Assembly: GCA_015099395.1 (NCBI GenBank)
Contig: AP024096.1
Location: 3,472,001 to 3,536,000, forward strand
Length of the DNA stretch: 64,000 nucleotides
Source: Ktedonobacteria bacterium brp13
GTDB taxonomy: Bacteria > Chloroflexota > Ktedonobacteria > Ktedonobacterales > Ktedonobacteraceae
Reading direction: 5' to 3'
Below the pieces are notes generated by a model, which was not told the DNA's origin, ran no database searches, and was given only the letters and a program-made list of their open reading frames with translations. Positions 1 through 8,340 of the stretch are shown here, piece by piece. The translations under genes were made by a program, and so were the position numbers. Every line of letters begins with the position of its first letter. Positions within the stretch are counted from its first letter, which is position 1.

Positions 1-1
1 C

Positions 2-883
2 ACCTTCTCCGTTAATGTGCTCCTCACGTTGCTTGGTCAGAACAAAACAACGAAAAATACAGTGACCGCTGAAGATATTGTCTATATGGCTCATGAAGGC
101 ACAACTGGCGGTACCGTTGAGCGCAGAGAGGAAGAGTTTATCAGTCGTGTCTTCCGCTTCACCGATCAGAACGTGAGCAGTATTATGGTGCCAAGAACGG
201 AGATCGTCGCCATCGAGGTCAAGACACCGCTGCCAGAGGTCACTGAAACCTTCATGCGGTCAGGCAATACGCGTCTGCCATTGTACGAAGGGACACTCGA
301 TAATGTAATCGGGGTACTTTATGCGAAGGATCTGCTCCGTGCACGGACACAAGAACAAGAGGAGAACATGGATCTGCGCACCATCGCTCGCCCACCTTTC
401 TTTATCTCTGAGTTTCAGCATGTCGATGATCTCCTCCACACCTTCCGCAACAAAGGCATTCATATGGCACTCGTGATCGACGAATATAGCCAGGTTGTGG
501 GACTGGTGACGCTAGAGGATGTGCTGGAAGAGCTCGTTGGCGAGATACAGGATGAATATGATGAACCTGAGGATAGCGAGATCGTACGGCGCGAAGACGG
601 TAGCTTACTGGTAGATGCCATGATTGATCACGAGAAGATCCGGGAGCAACTCGACTTGCCAGCGCGGGAAGAGGGTGAGCGCAACGATTATCATACCCTG
701 GCAGGAATGATCCTTTCGCATCTTGGTCGTATCCCCAAAACGGGCGACTCCGTTGTGATTGGCAACTATATCTTCAATATCGTTGATATGGATGGTCGCC
801 GTATCGACAAAGTATTGATCTACGATAAAAACAATCCGCTCGCAGCTCCTCTCATCAAGAACCAGACAAAGGAGCCGCGTTAA
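2..883 (+). CDS. CorC/HlyC-family CBS-domain protein, 3' part
   Basis: The frame is open to the left edge of the window, so the N-terminus, where this family usually has a DUF21/CNNM membrane domain, is probably missing. A GTG at 17 lies inside the frame but is not a convincing start. What remains shows the linker motif IMVPRTEIVAIE, two CBS repeats (about residues 60-190 of the visible part, including AKDLL and LVTLEDVLEELVGEI), and a C-terminal CorC/HlyC domain with the typical GDSVVIGNYIFNIVDMDGRR pattern. Proteins of this type are membrane-associated and linked to divalent-cation (Mg/Co) efflux or regulation; CBS pairs usually bind adenine nucleotides. It converges on the acyl-CoA dehydrogenase gene, with a hairpin between the two. 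The family call is firm; the substrate is unknown. Confidence 0.85.
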   Translation, partial: TFSVNVLLTLLGQNKTTKNTVTAEDIVYMAHEGTTGGTVERREEEFISRVFRFTDQNVSSIMVPRTEIVAIEVKTPLPEVTETFMRSGNTRLPLYEGTLDNVIGVLYAKDLLRARTQEQEENMDLRTIARPPFFISEFQHVDDLLHTFRNKGIHMALVIDEYSQVVGLVTLEDVLEELVGEIQDEYDEPEDSEIVRREDGSLLVDAMIDHEKIREQLDLPAREEGERNDYHTLAGMILSHLGRIPKTGDSVVIGNYIFNIVDMDGRRIDKVLIYDKNNPLAAPLIKNQTKEPR

Positions 884-890
884 CAGAGGT

Positions 891-921
891 CCTCTTGCTG
901 TACTGCATGAGCAGCAAGAGG
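891..921. terminator. Hairpin between convergent genes
   Basis: Perfect 10-bp inverted repeat (CCTCTTGCTG at 891-900, CAGCAAGAGG at 912-921) with an 11-nt loop, between two convergent genes. There is no clear T-run, so termination is inferred from position and stem strength. Confidence 0.5.
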
Positions 922-956
922 GCCACCCGGTAGACAGTAAGGCGTTATTACCGCCA

Positions 957-2108
957 CTATTCCTGCTCACTCAGCAGCGCACGAGCAATGACCAGGCGTT
1001 GAATCTGGTTTGTCCCTTCGTAGATCTGGGTAATCTTGGCATCGCGCATCATACGCTCAGCGGGATACTCTTTCATGTACCCGTACCCACCAAGAACCTG
1101 AATAGCATCGTTCGTCACATCCATTGCAGCATCAGAGGCAAACATCTTCGCCATCGCCGATGCCTTCCCAATATTCTTGTCTCCACTGTCGATCAATTCA
1201 GCGGCGTTATAGATCATCAGGCGAGCCGCCTCAACCTTCGTTGCCATATCAGCAAGCATAAACTGAATACCTTGATTGGCGGAGATCGGTTGATTAAACT
1301 GCACACGCTGCTTGGAGTAAGAGACCGCCAGATCCAGTGCGCCTTGCGCGATACCGAGCGCCTGTGCTCCGATACCGGGCCGTGTACGATCCAGGGTCAT
1401 CATGGCAGTCTTGAAGCCGGTCCCTTCACGACCCAGCAGATTCTCGACCGGCACCTCACAGTCCGTGAAGATCAACTCAGCTGTCTGGGAACCCTTGATA
1501 CCCATCTTGTCTTCGATGCGACCAACCGAGAAACCAGGGAAATCCTTCTCAACGATAAAGGCACTGATACCACGTGTCCCCTGACCCGGTGCCGTGTGTG
1601 CAAAGACAGTATTGACCTGAGCCAGACCACCATTCGTGATAAAACGCTTGGAGCCATTCAGGATATACTTATCACCCTTACGAACGGCGTGTGTCGTCAT
1701 CGCAGCGGAGTCCGAGCCGGAACCAGCCTCGGTCAGACCAAAGGCCGCTAACCATTCACCACTGGCCAGACGCGGGAAATAGTGTTGTTTCTGCTCATCT
1801 GAACCAGCCAGGAGGATCGGCAGACTCCCTAATTGCTGAACCGCAAGCAGCAGGCTCGTCGTCGCACAATAGCGAGCCAACTCTTCAATCGCCATGACAA
1901 TTGCTAACTCACTGGCACCGACACCACCATACTCAACAGGGAAAGGTAACGCAAAAATATCTTGCTGAGCCAGCAACTCTTTCATATCCCACGGAAACTC
2001 ACCAGTACGATCGATCTCGGCCGCTCGTGGGGCCACACGCTCTTTGGCAATCTCATGGATCGCCTCAATCAAAGTCCGTTCGTCGTCTATGACATGCGAT
2101 ACTACCAT
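957..2108 (-). CDS. Acyl-CoA dehydrogenase
   Basis: A 383-residue flavoprotein of the acyl-CoA dehydrogenase family, which oxidises acyl-CoA to enoyl-CoA using FAD and passes electrons to ETF. Visible signatures are the GLTEAGSGSD flavin/substrate region, the FITNGG stretch, and the C-terminal VLGGYGYMKEYPAER...YEGTNQIQR block. Glu364 in YEGT sits where the catalytic base lies in short-chain enzymes. The length is normal for the family. I place the start at ATG 2108 because an AAAGGAG site lies at 2118-2124 (9 nt away); an upstream in-frame extension lacks such a site. It is a single gene with its own extended -10 promoter. Chain-length specificity (butyryl, branched or glutaryl) cannot be told from sequence alone. 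Confidence 0.9.
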   Translation of the reverse strand: MVVSHVIDDERTLIEAIHEIAKERVAPRAAEIDRTGEFPWDMKELLAQQDIFALPFPVEYGGVGASELAIVMAIEELARYCATTSLLLAVQQLGSLPILLAGSDEQKQHYFPRLASGEWLAAFGLTEAGSGSDSAAMTTHAVRKGDKYILNGSKRFITNGGLAQVNTVFAHTAPGQGTRGISAFIVEKDFPGFSVGRIEDKMGIKGSQTAELIFTDCEVPVENLLGREGTGFKTAMMTLDRTRPGIGAQALGIAQGALDLAVSYSKQRVQFNQPISANQGIQFMLADMATKVEAARLMIYNAAELIDSGDKNIGKASAMAKMFASDAAMDVTNDAIQVLGGYGYMKEYPAERMMRDAKITQIYEGTNQIQRLVIARALLSEQE

Positions 2109-2175
2109 GTACGTCCACTCCTTTGATGCTCGCAATCGCTGATTAAACTAAAGAAAAACATATCTCCATATAGAA

Positions 2176-2184
2176 AGTATAGCA
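2176..2184 (-). promoter_or_regulatory. Extended -10 promoter for the acyl-CoA dehydrogenase
   Basis: On the reverse strand the sequence reads TGCTATACT, an extended -10 (TGn plus TATACT), about 65 nt upstream of the ATG at 2108. The -35 is weak, as is common when TGn is present. Confidence 0.55.
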
Positions 2185-2365
2185 TGTAGCAACGCACGAT
2201 TGCATCGCGGCAGAGTAGACATATATAGGTATACAAATGACGGGAAACCCAAAAAGTCGTTCCATATAGTAGTTGAGTAGTGGTTACGAATGATTACTCG
2301 TAGTTACTTCGCTGCCGGCCCTCTATTGAACGGGTTTCAGCGAGTATGAGGAGTAGTTGTGCCAC

Positions 2366-2394
2366 TAGTCAAACGGCAAAACACGTGCTATAAT
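2366..2394 (+). promoter_or_regulatory. Promoter of nusA
   Basis: TAGTCA at 2366-2371, a 17-nt spacer, and TATAAT at 2389-2394 preceded by TGC (extended -10). It sits about 130 nt upstream of the nusA start and immediately before the leader hairpin at 2423-2445. Confidence 0.75.
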
Positions 2395-2422
2395 AGCATC
2401 AGAATTGTGTAAACATCTTTTA

Positions 2423-2445
2423 AAAAGTGGGTATTGCCCACTTTT
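2423..2445 (+). promoter_or_regulatory. nusA leader hairpin with T-rich tail
   Basis: AAAAGTGGG (2423-2431), loop TATTG, CCCACTTTT (2437-2445): a perfect 9-bp stem ending in a T-run, located in the nusA 5' leader between promoter and start codon. It has the form of an intrinsic terminator or attenuator. From general knowledge, a GTGGG/CCCAC stem with A- and T-rich flanks is common just upstream of the rimP-nusA operon in many bacteria. Here rimP is absent and the hairpin precedes nusA directly. A role in NusA autoregulation is inference. Confidence 0.6.
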
Positions 2446-2526
2446 CTGTTTGCCAGAGACTTTTTTATTGCACTCGAAAAACTGATAGTAGTTGATTACC
2501 GGGGCCAGCGGGAGGAACATGGCATT

Positions 2527-3735
2527 ATGAGGAGCGAATTTCAGGCGGCTATCGCACAACTAATTGCCGAGAAGGGACTACCCCGCGAAGTGGTGATGGA
2601 GACTGTGGCCACTGCCCTGCTAGCGGCTTACCGCAAGAGCTTCGGTGGCGGAGAGAATGTCCGCATTGAAGTCGACAAAAACGGTGAAGTCCATGTCTGG
2701 GCAGCTAAACGTGTCGTGGCCCAGGTACATGATGCAAATGAAGAGATCTCTCTGGCTGAGGCTCAACGCCTCATCCCTAATGCGGCACTCGGACAATTTG
2801 TTGATGTCGACTCTTCTTCTATCTTCGGACGTATACCTACACAGACCGCCAAACAGGTTATCTTACAACGTATCCGTGAAGCAGAGCACGAGCATCTCTA
2901 CGAACAGATTAAAAACTGGGTCGGCGAGATACGTCTCGGCACTCTCTCACGGCACGATCCCGCTCGTGGTTGGATCATAGATTTCGATCTCGATAATGTC
3001 GACAAAGTTGAAGGGATGATGCCCAACAGCGAAATAGTCCAGTCTGAGCATCCGCGCCACAATCAGCGCGTCCGTTTCTTCGTTTACGATGTACGCCGTG
3101 TCCAGGGTCGTATGCTCCAGATTCTCGTCTCTCGCACGCATCGTGATCTGGTGCGCCGCCTCTTTGAGTCCGAGGTTCCTGAGATCTACGACGGTACTGT
3201 TGAGATAAAAGCAATCGCCCGTGAACCTGGCAGTCGTTCAAAGGTAGCAGTCGTAGCGCGTCAGGAAGGTCTGGACCCCATCGGTTCTTGTGTCGGTGTA
3301 CGTGGATCACGTATCACGAACGTCGTCCGTGAACTGCATGATGAAAAGATCGATATTATCCAGTGGAGCCCCGACCAGGCAACTTTTGTGGCGAATGCAT
3401 TGAGCCCGGTCAAGCCGCTTAAAGTAGAGTTACGCGAAGAAGATCATACTGCGCTGGTCACCGTTGCCGAGAAACAGCTTTCACTGGCGATCGGCAAAGA
3501 TGGACAGAATGCTCGCCTGGCAGCTAAGCTTACAGGTTGGCGCGTCGATGTCACCAAGCCCGCTGAGGGCGAGGTCTTTGAAGAGCGTGTAGAAGAGGCC
3601 GTGGAGACCGGTAGCTATACCAACGCGGCACCACGGCACGAGCGTTCTGAGCGCTCATCCGGTCAGGGTGGCTCACGCCGTCGTGAACGCGACCGAGATC
3701 GCGACCGCGAACGCGAGCGCAGCAATCGATCATAA
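2527..3735 (+). CDS. nusA: Transcription termination/antitermination protein NusA
   Basis: A 402-residue NusA, which binds RNA polymerase and nascent RNA to control pausing, termination and antitermination. The order is: N-terminal polymerase-binding domain (about 1-125), S1 domain (about 130-200), then KH1 and KH2 (about 200-345, with LDPIGSCVGVRGSRI and a second GKDGQNARLAAKLTGW motif). A non-conserved tail follows, ending in a very Arg-rich stretch (about 375-402). I chose ATG 2527 because the NusA domain begins there and GGAGG lies at 2511-2515; the in-frame upstream extension falls in the leader hairpin. A three-codon ORF (ATG 2519) overlaps the start and may couple translation. The arginine tail could add RNA affinity; this is inferred. 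The usual upstream neighbour rimP is not here. Confidence 0.95.
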   Translation: MRSEFQAAIAQLIAEKGLPREVVMETVATALLAAYRKSFGGGENVRIEVDKNGEVHVWAAKRVVAQVHDANEEISLAEAQRLIPNAALGQFVDVDSSSIFGRIPTQTAKQVILQRIREAEHEHLYEQIKNWVGEIRLGTLSRHDPARGWIIDFDLDNVDKVEGMMPNSEIVQSEHPRHNQRVRFFVYDVRRVQGRMLQILVSRTHRDLVRRLFESEVPEIYDGTVEIKAIAREPGSRSKVAVVARQEGLDPIGSCVGVRGSRITNVVRELHDEKIDIIQWSPDQATFVANALSPVKPLKVELREEDHTALVTVAEKQLSLAIGKDGQNARLAAKLTGWRVDVTKPAEGEVFEERVEEAVETGSYTNAAPRHERSERSSGQGGSRRRERDRDRDRERERSNRS

Positions 3736-3811
3736 GAGAAGGAAAGGCTCTGGGAAGGCTTGCGTGACCTCCCAGGGCCGGCCCAGCAGCACGCAGTGAG
3801 GGGGTGAATGG

Positions 3812-4189
3812 ATGGCGAAGACACCGGGCAAACAACCACAGAAACAGAAACATCTTCCTTTACGTACCTGTATCGCCTGTCGCGAGACCAAACCCAAACG
3901 TGAGCTGTTACGAGTCGTACGCACACCCGATGGTCACGTCTTCGTAGACGCAACGGGCAAGAAGTCTGGTCGCGGAGCTTATATCAGCGCGAGATTATCC
4001 TGCTGGCAGAAAGCACTCAAAGAGCATCGTATTGAGCACGAGCTCGAAACAACGCTCAGCGAAGAGGATCGCGCCGGCATTTTAGAGTTTATGTCCACGT
4101 TACCTGCTGACGAACAACCCGTAGCCACCAACGCCAGTAACAAACCCGTAGCGGGCACCGCTAAAGCTCATCCAGGCAAAACATCGTAA
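3812..4189 (+). CDS. ylxR: YlxR/RnpM-family RNA-binding protein (DUF448)
   Basis: A 125-residue basic protein with the family core: CIACRETKPKRELLRVV, a predicted KKSGRGAYIS turn, and a conserved CW region. YlxR proteins sit between nusA and infB in many bacteria. In Bacillus the protein (RnpM) binds the RNA subunit of RNase P and modulates it; whether this one does is inference from family and position. The start at ATG 3812 follows a GAGGGGGTG ribosome site at about 3798-3806. Residues past about 95 are low-complexity and not conserved. It is 76 nt downstream of nusA and probably cotranscribed. The L7Ae-like gene often found next is missing. Confidence 0.85.
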   Translation: MAKTPGKQPQKQKHLPLRTCIACRETKPKRELLRVVRTPDGHVFVDATGKKSGRGAYISARLSCWQKALKEHRIEHELETTLSEEDRAGILEFMSTLPADEQPVATNASNKPVAGTAKAHPGKTS

Positions 4190-4244
4190 TACCGTAATGC
4201 CTCGTACTCTGTGCACTCAGGATATGCAGTTTTTTTCAAGAACT

Positions 4245-4277
4245 GAGACACCAGCATGGTATCTCTAGCTGCTTTTT
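4245..4277 (+). terminator. Probable terminator after ylxR
   Basis: GAGACACC (4245-4252) pairs with GGTATCTC (4258-4265) with one mismatch; a T5 run follows at 4273-4277. It lies just before the infB promoter, which suggests nusA-ylxR and infB are separate units with some read-through. Confidence 0.45.
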
Positions 4278-4288
4278 GCGGTATAATA

Positions 4289-4317
4289 TTGCAAGGATGA
4301 TTTGATTAAGATATACT
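4289..4317 (+). promoter_or_regulatory. Promoter of infB
   Basis: TTGCAA (4289-4294), 17-nt spacer, TATACT (4312-4317). The same hexamers and spacing occur upstream of the YacL-like gene at 41151-41179. An overlapping TATAAT lies at 4282-4287. The resulting leader to the infB start would be about 380 nt. The 512-nt gap between ylxR and infB holds nothing else recognisable apart from a small hairpin (CTCTAC/GTAGAG, near 4520-4540) and a possible leader peptide. Confidence 0.7.
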
Positions 4318-4637
4318 GAACGCAGTATGTATGTCGTTCACTATTTCCTGATGCAGGGGATAGTGTCTTTCAATACTGTGCATCTGATCTTTGGATTAGA
4401 TGAGGATTGAACAATGTTTTCTTTTTTCTCTACTCAAGTTAGAGACACAGCCCCTCGTCTTAAGGGCAGTTGTAAGCGAAATTTTGCGGAGCGAATAGCT
4501 ATGATGAAATAACCATAGCCTCTACTACATTGTAGAGAGCGCAGACGTATAAACGCCTGGCACTGCACCAACGAGGATCTGTCACCCTTCGCATAGCAAA
4601 TTTTAGTAAGAAGCGATATGGGAGACAGACCTTTTTT

Positions 4638-4685
4638 ATGGCTGTGAAGAGATTCCGCCGCCACAAGATGGCGCGTCCCAATTAG
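4638..4685 (+). CDS. Possible 15-residue basic leader peptide before infB
   Basis: ATG at 4638 opens a 15-codon frame, MAVKRFRRHKMARPN, ending TAG at 4683-4685, only 16 nt before the infB start and just before its Shine-Dalgarno site. A GGGAG lies 5' at about 4619-4623, a long spacing. Six of 15 residues are Lys or Arg. It could be a translated regulatory leader peptide or chance; nothing but position and charge supports it. Confidence 0.25.
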   Translation: MAVKRFRRHKMARPN

Positions 4686-4701
4686 AAAGGGAGTCTTCTT
4701 C

Positions 4702-7700
4702 ATGAGAGATATATCAGAAGTTTCGGGTGACACCGAGCAGGCAAAGTCGGTAGAAACACCGACCTCAACCCCAACACCGACACCTGCAACGCCGGCAGCA
4801 ACGCCAACGAATGCAGCACCTGGTGCTACACCAGCTACAACCAGTCGGACACGGACGAGTACCCGCTCAAAAGCAGAAAGTCACACAACAGGCAGCCAGG
4901 AACAGGAGCATCGATCTGCGCCTCGACGGCGTACTACTCCAGCGAATACGAATACGACAACCAACGCCAATGCACCTGCCCAGGAGCAGGAGAGCGCTCG
5001 CCCTGCTAGCGAGCATGCCGAACGTACACCTCGCCCTGCCAGCGAGCATGCCGAACGTACACCTCGCCCTGCCGGTGAAGAGAGCGCTCGTCCTGCTGGT
5101 GAGGTAACGCCTCGCCCCGCTGGTGAACGTGCTCCTCGCCCCGCCGGTGAAGAGAGCGCTCGCCCTGCTGGTGAGGTAACTCCTCGTCCTGCTGGCGAAC
5201 GTGCTCCTCGCCCTGCCGGTGAGCGTGCGCCTCGTCCCGCTGGCGAGCACACTGACAATCGTGGTCCTCGCACATATGATAACCGTGGTCCTCGTCCTGA
5301 GGGTCAGGGTGCCCCTCGTCCTTATGGCGATCGTGGCCCTCGCACATATGACAACCGTGGTCCCCGTCCTGAGGGTCAGGGTGCTCCTCGTCCTTACGAG
5401 AACCGTGGCCCTCGTCCTGAGGGTCAGGGTGCTCCTCGTCCTTATGGCGATCGTGGCCCTCGTCCTGAGGGTCAGGGTGCCCCTCGTCCTTATGGCGATC
5501 GTGGTCCCCGTCCTGAGGGTCAGGGTGCCCCTCGTCCTTATGGCGATCGTGGTCCCCGTCCTGAAGGTCAGGGTGCCCCTCGTCCTTATGGCGATCGTGG
5601 TCCCCGTCCGCAAGGCCCGGGCGGCCCTCGTCCTTACGGAGATCGTGGTCCCCGTCCACAAGGCCCGGGCGGACCTCGCCCTGCCGGCAGCTTTAATGGC
5701 GCACCTGGCGCGGGTCGTCCTCCCATGGGCGGTTCACGTTTCGGCGGTGCACCAGTCGCTGGTGGCCCGGCAATCATAGAGCGTGAACGTGAACGTGGCG
5801 AACGCGGTGATCGCAATCGCGGCAGCGATCGCACAGGTCCCGGAGAGCGTACAGGCGGTCCACAGCGGGATGGTGGAACACGTCCATCTTATGGCGGCAG
5901 TAGTGGTGGATCACGTCCATCCTACGGCAACAGTAGTGGACGCACACAGCAGCGCCCCAGCGGAGGTCGCCCTGGCGGCGGTAACCGTGGTCGTGGCACC
6001 AATAACGCTGCACGCACACAGGAACGCCGCACGCCACAGGTCAAAGAGAAAGTAACAGGACCAGTCTCACTGCCACCACAGATTATAGTGAAGGACCTGG
6101 CTGATCTGCTCAGCGTCACACCGATTGAGATTATGCGCGATCTGATTACCAAGCATGGTGTCTTCGCCAGTATCAACCAGGTTGTCGATTATGAGAAAGC
6201 AGCCCTGGTCGCGACTGATCTTGGCTTCGAGCCATCGCCAAACGGCAGTACCGAGACCGAGACCGTCGCGCGTCCGTTGTCTGCCAGTGAGGCATCAGCC
6301 GCTCGCCGTAGCGAAGATAATACGATCGAGATCCCCCCGGTCGTTACAATCATGGGTCACGTCGACCATGGTAAAACTTCGCTGCTGGACACCATTCGAA
6401 AAACGAAGGTCGCGGACGGTGAGGCCGGTGGTATCACTCAACATATCGGTGCCTATCAGGTTGAGATCAACAACAAAAAGATCACCTTCCTGGATACTCC
6501 AGGTCACGAAGCATTTACTGCTATGCGTGCTCGTGGAGCGCAGGTCGCCCATATCGCGATTATCGTCATCGCGGCAGACGACGGCATTATGCCGCAGACA
6601 CGTGAGGCCATTGACCATGCACGTGCCGCCAGGATGCCGATCATTATCGCACTAAACAAAATCGATAAGGCCAATGCCAATCCCGACCGCGTCAAACAGC
6701 AATTAGCTGAGATTGGTCTGGTTATCGAAGAGTACGGCGGTGACATCGTCTGTGTGCCGATCTCGGCCAAACGCGGTGAAGGCATCGACGAACTGCTTGA
6801 GTACATCTTGCTGGTCGCCGAAGTACAGGACATCCGCGCCAATCCTTCTCGGACAGCCACTGGCGTCATTATCGAAGCCAAGCTGGAAAAGAACAGTGGT
6901 GCCATGGCAACCGTTCTGGTACAGCAGGGCACGCTGAAGATGGGTGACAATATCATCGTTGGCACGCTCTCCGGTAAGATCCGCGCGATGACCAATGATC
7001 GTGGCAAGCGTATTATGAAAGCACCACCCAGTACTCCGGTCAGTATCCTTGGTTTGCCAGAGGTACCACAGGCCGGTGATCGTCTGGAAGTTGTTGCCGA
7101 CGATAAGACAGCCAAGGCGATGGCGCAGCAAGAGGCCGACAAGCGTAAGAACGAGGCTGTACCGCTGGGCGGAGTCAGCCTGGATACGCTGTATATGCAG
7201 GAAGGCTCGGTCAAAGAGCTCAACGTCGTTCTTAAGAGTGACGTGCAGGGTTCTTCTGAAGCTATTAAGGGTGCCCTCTCGAAGATGGGTGAAGAGAACC
7301 TCAAAGTGCGCTTGCTCCGCGAGGGTATCGGTAACATCAGCGAGACCGACATCCACCTGGCATCAGCCTCTGGTGCGATCATCATTGGCTTTAACGTCAA
7401 GGCAGACGATGCTGCGACCCGCGAAGCTCAGCGCGAAGGCGTCGACATCCGCTACTACTCGGTCATCTACAAACTGATCGAGGATATCCAGGCAGCCCTG
7501 GTTGGTATGCTGGAGCCGACGTTCCGTGAGGTTCTTAATGGGCATGCTGAGGTCATCCAGACCTTCAAAGCCGGTAAGATCCAGATAGCAGGTTGTCGTG
7601 TCAGTGATGGCAAGCTCACCCGCTCGTCACAGTGTCGACTGCTGCGTAACAAAGAGAAGGTCTTCGAAGGCAAGTTCGCCTCGCTGCGCCGTGGTAAAGA

Positions 7701-7821
7701 CGACGTCCGTGAGGTGGCCTCTGGCTACGAATGCGGTATCGTACTTGATGGCTTCAACGAGTATGAAGTTGGAGATATCATCGAGGCATTCGCGCAGGAG
7801 CGCGTAACACCAGGAGCATAA
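4702..7821 (+). CDS. infB: Translation initiation factor IF-2 with long repetitive N-terminal extension
   Basis: A 1039-residue IF-2, the GTPase that brings initiator fMet-tRNA to the 30S subunit and promotes subunit joining. The start ATG 4702 has GGGAG at 4688-4692. Residues 1-90 are Thr/Pro/Ala-rich. Residues about 90-190 carry RPAGE-type repeats. About 190-330 hold eight copies of a 16-residue unit (DRGPRPEGQGAPRPYG and variants). A Gly/Arg-rich segment runs to about 450, followed by the IF2_N domain at about 460-515. The G domain begins near 545: G1 GHVDHGKT at 552-559, G3 DTPGH at 598-602, G4 NKID at 652-655. Domain II, the central helix and the C-terminal tRNA-binding domain follow and look complete. 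The extension is strongly basic and disordered; binding to the ribosome or mRNA is inferred. The repeat also exists at DNA level (48-nt units), so copy number may vary between strains. Confidence 0.95.
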   Translation: MRDISEVSGDTEQAKSVETPTSTPTPTPATPAATPTNAAPGATPATTSRTRTSTRSKAESHTTGSQEQEHRSAPRRRTTPANTNTTTNANAPAQEQESARPASEHAERTPRPASEHAERTPRPAGEESARPAGEVTPRPAGERAPRPAGEESARPAGEVTPRPAGERAPRPAGERAPRPAGEHTDNRGPRTYDNRGPRPEGQGAPRPYGDRGPRTYDNRGPRPEGQGAPRPYENRGPRPEGQGAPRPYGDRGPRPEGQGAPRPYGDRGPRPEGQGAPRPYGDRGPRPEGQGAPRPYGDRGPRPQGPGGPRPYGDRGPRPQGPGGPRPAGSFNGAPGAGRPPMGGSRFGGAPVAGGPAIIERERERGERGDRNRGSDRTGPGERTGGPQRDGGTRPSYGGSSGGSRPSYGNSSGRTQQRPSGGRPGGGNRGRGTNNAARTQERRTPQVKEKVTGPVSLPPQIIVKDLADLLSVTPIEIMRDLITKHGVFASINQVVDYEKAALVATDLGFEPSPNGSTETETVARPLSASEASAARRSEDNTIEIPPVVTIMGHVDHGKTSLLDTIRKTKVADGEAGGITQHIGAYQVEINNKKITFLDTPGHEAFTAMRARGAQVAHIAIIVIAADDGIMPQTREAIDHARAARMPIIIALNKIDKANANPDRVKQQLAEIGLVIEEYGGDIVCVPISAKRGEGIDELLEYILLVAEVQDIRANPSRTATGVIIEAKLEKNSGAMATVLVQQGTLKMGDNIIVGTLSGKIRAMTNDRGKRIMKAPPSTPVSILGLPEVPQAGDRLEVVADDKTAKAMAQQEADKRKNEAVPLGGVSLDTLYMQEGSVKELNVVLKSDVQGSSEAIKGALSKMGEENLKVRLLREGIGNISETDIHLASASGAIIIGFNVKADDAATREAQREGVDIRYYSVIYKLIEDIQAALVGMLEPTFREVLNGHAEVIQTFKAGKIQIAGCRVSDGKLTRSSQCRLLRNKEKVFEGKFASLRRGKDDVREVASGYECGIVLDGFNEYEVGDIIEAFAQERVTPGA
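5275..5690 (+). repeat. 48-nt tandem repeat inside infB
   Basis: Eight in-frame copies of a 48-nt unit encoding DRGPR-PEGQGAPRPYG-type segments; six are nearly identical and the last two read PQGPGGPRP. Two units are interrupted by a GPRTYDN insert. Upstream (about 5000-5250) lie shorter 15- to 30-nt repeats encoding RPAGE and RPASEHAERT. Confidence 0.9.
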
Positions 7822-7831
7822 CTTCATCAAT

Positions 7832-7881
7832 ATGAGGGATCCACACAGCAGTGGGCAACCGCTACTGTATGGATCCCTCAT
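7832..7881 (+). other. Long hairpin between infB and rbfA
   Basis: Perfect 12-bp arms ATGAGGGATCCA (7832-7843) and TGGATCCCTCAT (7870-7881) with a further imperfect inner stem. No T-run follows, and rbfA starts 24 nt later, so this looks more like an mRNA processing or stability hairpin than a terminator. Confidence 0.6.
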
Positions 7882-7905
7882 AGCATGTGTAAGGGGTAGA
7901 AGAAG

Positions 7906-8340
7906 ATGGCTAATCCACATCGACAAGAAAAACTAGGCGAACTTATCGCCGCCGAACTCAGTGAACTTATGCGCACCCGCCTGAAAGATCCTCGCATTGG
8001 TTTCGCAAGCGTTACTCACGTTGAAGTCAGTGGTGATCTACGACACGCGAAGATCTCCATCAGCGTCATGGGGACACCCGAAGAGCAGGAAGAGACCATG
8101 AAGGGACTCAGAAACGCCAATGGCTTTCTGCGTCACGAACTGGCACAGCGCCTGACGATTCGCTATATGCCACAGTTGGCCTTTAAGCTGGATACCTCCA
8201 TCGAAGAAGGTGCACGCATCCTGGGTCTTATCAACCAGGTTGCGCGAGAAGATAAAGAGAAACAGGCCGAGCTTGAGCAGGCAGCCGCAGTTTCAAGGAC
8301 GCAAGAAACACCGGAAAGCGAGACGCGCCCGAATGAGTGA
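7906..8340 (+). CDS. rbfA: Ribosome-binding factor A
   Basis: A 144-residue RbfA, a KH-fold protein that binds the immature 30S subunit and helps 16S rRNA 5'-end maturation. The N-terminal two thirds match the family: EKLGELIAAELSELMRTRLK, then SVTHVEVSGDLRHAKISISV, and an RLTIRYMPQLAFKLDTSIEEG close. The last 25 residues are an acidic tail that is not conserved. It lies 84 nt after infB, as is usual, and its end overlaps the next gene by 8 nt (ATG 8333 inside the rbfA end), which points to translational coupling. Confidence 0.93.
   Translation: MANPHRQEKLGELIAAELSELMRTRLKDPRIGFASVTHVEVSGDLRHAKISISVMGTPEEQEETMKGLRNANGFLRHELAQRLTIRYMPQLAFKLDTSIEEGARILGLINQVAREDKEKQAELEQAAAVSRTQETPESETRPNE

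Noticed and set aside
999..1751. Plus-strand 250-codon frame across the acyl-CoA dehydrogenase
   Set aside because: It is the complement of a clear enzyme gene and shows no family features.
4867..5661. Long open frames on the reverse strand and in other frames over the infB N-terminus
   Set aside because: They are products of the 48-nt repeat and GC-rich codons, show the same repeat as infB, and lack ribosome sites.
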